NCBI GenBank assembly: GCA_029939015.1
Contig: JAOZTV010000158.1
Span: forward strand, 1-7,420
Reading direction: 5' to 3'
From: Candidatus Aminicenantota bacterium
Lineage (GTDB): Bacteria > Acidobacteriota > Aminicenantia > UBA2199
DNA length: 7,420 bases
Of the stretch, positions 6,507 through 7,420 are shown in pieces (position 1 is the stretch's first letter; the number at the start of each line of letters is the position of its first letter). Made by a program: the position numbers and the translations under genes. The notes under the pieces are model-generated. The model was not told the origin of the DNA, did not search any database, and worked only from the letters and a program-made list of their open reading frames with translations.

Positions 6507-7420
6507 ATGCAAATAAAAGAAGAAAAAATTCTACTTGGACATGGTTCAGGTGGAAAACTTATGAATGAATTAATTATGGATGAAATTGTATCTGCTTTTG
6601 GAAAGGATTCAATACAGCTTGATGATTCAGCAATTCTTGACGTTGGAAAGGGTAAAATTGCATTTACAACTGATAGTTATACAATTACTCCAATCTTTTT
6701 TAATGGTGGAAATATCGGTTCACTTGCTATTAATGGTACAGTCAACGATCTTGCAGTAATGGGTGCAGAGCCAAAGTACATTTCATGTGGACTTATTATT
6801 GAAGAAGGTTTATTGCTCAAAGATCTTAGAATAATTTTAATGTCAATGAGAAGCGAAGCAGATAAGGCAGGGGTAAAAATAGTTACAGGGGATACTAAGG
6901 TTGTTGAAGGTGGTAAGGCAGATAAGATATTTATCAATACTGCCGGTATTGGAGTATTTAATAATAATGTAATTAGAGAAGACATTAAAATAGGGGATAA
7001 AATAATTGTAAATGGCACAATTGGAGATCATGGCATGACTATTATGGCTCAAAGAAATAAACTTTCTTTTTCTTCTGCTCTTAGTTCAGATTGTGCACCT
7101 TTAAATCACCTAATTAAGAATGTAATAATAAAATTCCCAGATAGTGTCAGGTTTATCAGAGATGCTACAAGAGGTGGAGTTGCCTCAGTTTTAAATGAGA
7201 TCGTATCAGACAAGGATTTTTCTGTAAAATTAATTGAAAGCGATCTTCCTATAAGATCTGAAACTGGAAGCGTATGTGATATTCTTGGAATAGACCCACT
7301 TTATTCAGCCAATGAGGGAAAATTGATAATGGTTGTTGATAAAAATGATGCTGAACATATTGTAGAAATAATGAAACAAACAGATGAGGGTTTAGATTCT
7401 GCAATAATAGGTGAGGTAAC
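6507..7420 (+). CDS. hypE: carbamoyl dehydratase HypE (hydrogenase maturation), 3' end cut by the window
   Basis: HypE uses ATP to dehydrate the thiocarboxamide made by HypF on its C-terminal cysteine, giving the thiocyanate that supplies cyanide to the Fe on HypC-HypD. I translated the frame by hand: 304 codons, open to the window edge. It belongs to the PurM/AIR-synthase-like superfamily. Visible motifs are GHGSGGKLM (residues 11-19), DDSAIL (39-44), TTDSYTITPIFF (54-65), NGTVNDLAVMGA (76-87), GDTKVV (128-133), GTIGDHGM (170-177), SDCAPL (194-199), RDATRGG (218-224) and DPLYSANEGK (263-272), all typical of HypE. HypE proteins are about 335 residues long, so roughly 30 residues are missing, including the expected end with the catalytic C-terminal Cys, which cannot be checked here. 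The start ATG has AAGGA 7 bp upstream and lies 3 bp after the hypD stop, so hypD and hypE are one transcription unit. Confidence 0.96.
   Translation, partial: MQIKEEKILLGHGSGGKLMNELIMDEIVSAFGKDSIQLDDSAILDVGKGKIAFTTDSYTITPIFFNGGNIGSLAINGTVNDLAVMGAEPKYISCGLIIEEGLLLKDLRIILMSMRSEADKAGVKIVTGDTKVVEGGKADKIFINTAGIGVFNNNVIREDIKIGDKIIVNGTIGDHGMTIMAQRNKLSFSSALSSDCAPLNHLIKNVIIKFPDSVRFIRDATRGGVASVLNEIVSDKDFSVKLIESDLPIRSETGSVCDILGIDPLYSANEGKLIMVVDKNDAEHIVEIMKQTDEGLDSAIIGEV

Noticed and set aside
6677..7052. Two overlapping minus-strand open frames inside hypE
   Set aside because: Low-complexity antisense translations (Ile/Leu/Ser-rich) opposite clear HypE motifs. They overlap each other in different frames.
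1..7420. tRNA, rRNA, CRISPR, insertion sequence or other mobile element
   Set aside because: Almost every base is in a protein-coding gene. No repeated units, transposase motifs, terminal inverted repeats or cloverleaf-like segments were seen, and base use is even apart from the first 60 bases.

Overview
The window comes from an AT-rich bacterium (roughly 30% GC by eye, Arg mostly AGA, A/T-ending codons) with densely packed genes. It carries four complete genes, one gene cut by the right edge, and what may be the last codons of another at the left edge. I cannot name the organism. Shine-Dalgarno sequences before sppA and hypE, and sigma70-like -35/-10 pairs in the one real intergenic gap, argue against a typical Bacteroidota promoter/translation style. 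However, the large PEP-synthase-like protein is of a kind I associate with Bacteroidota/Chlorobiota and neighbouring anaerobic lineages. The hyp genes point to a [NiFe]-hydrogenase-bearing, probably anaerobic or microaerobic, organism.

Left part (1-2398, + strand): a possible tail of an upstream gene, then sppA (two-domain, membrane-anchored S49 signal peptide peptidase). This is followed without any gap by a TsaC/YrdC-type threonylcarbamoyl-AMP synthase gene that begins with TTG directly after the sppA stop and in the same frame. These form a housekeeping operon: membrane protein turnover and tRNA t6A modification.

Middle (2402-5362, - strand): a 986-residue protein with two receiver-like domains, a linker module and a PEP-synthase/PPDK-type ATP-binding domain. 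The classical swivelling phosphohistidine domain and the PEP/pyruvate barrel are absent, and a distinctive C-terminal module takes their place. Its gene converges on tsaC with only 3 bp between the stop codons. Its substrate is unknown, and it is the least understood gene here.

Right part (5363-7420): a 73-bp divergent promoter region, then hypD and hypE on the + strand. HypD and HypE act in making the Fe(CN)2CO group of [NiFe] hydrogenases. hypE is cut by the window edge, missing about 30 C-terminal residues including the expected terminal cysteine. No hypC is visible.

The most notable structural observation is the divergent region. Both flanking genes lack a Shine-Dalgarno sequence, and each has a good -35/-10 pair (17-bp spacing) whose -10 ends exactly 5 bp before the ATG. 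This predicts leaderless mRNAs in both directions from back-to-back promoters.
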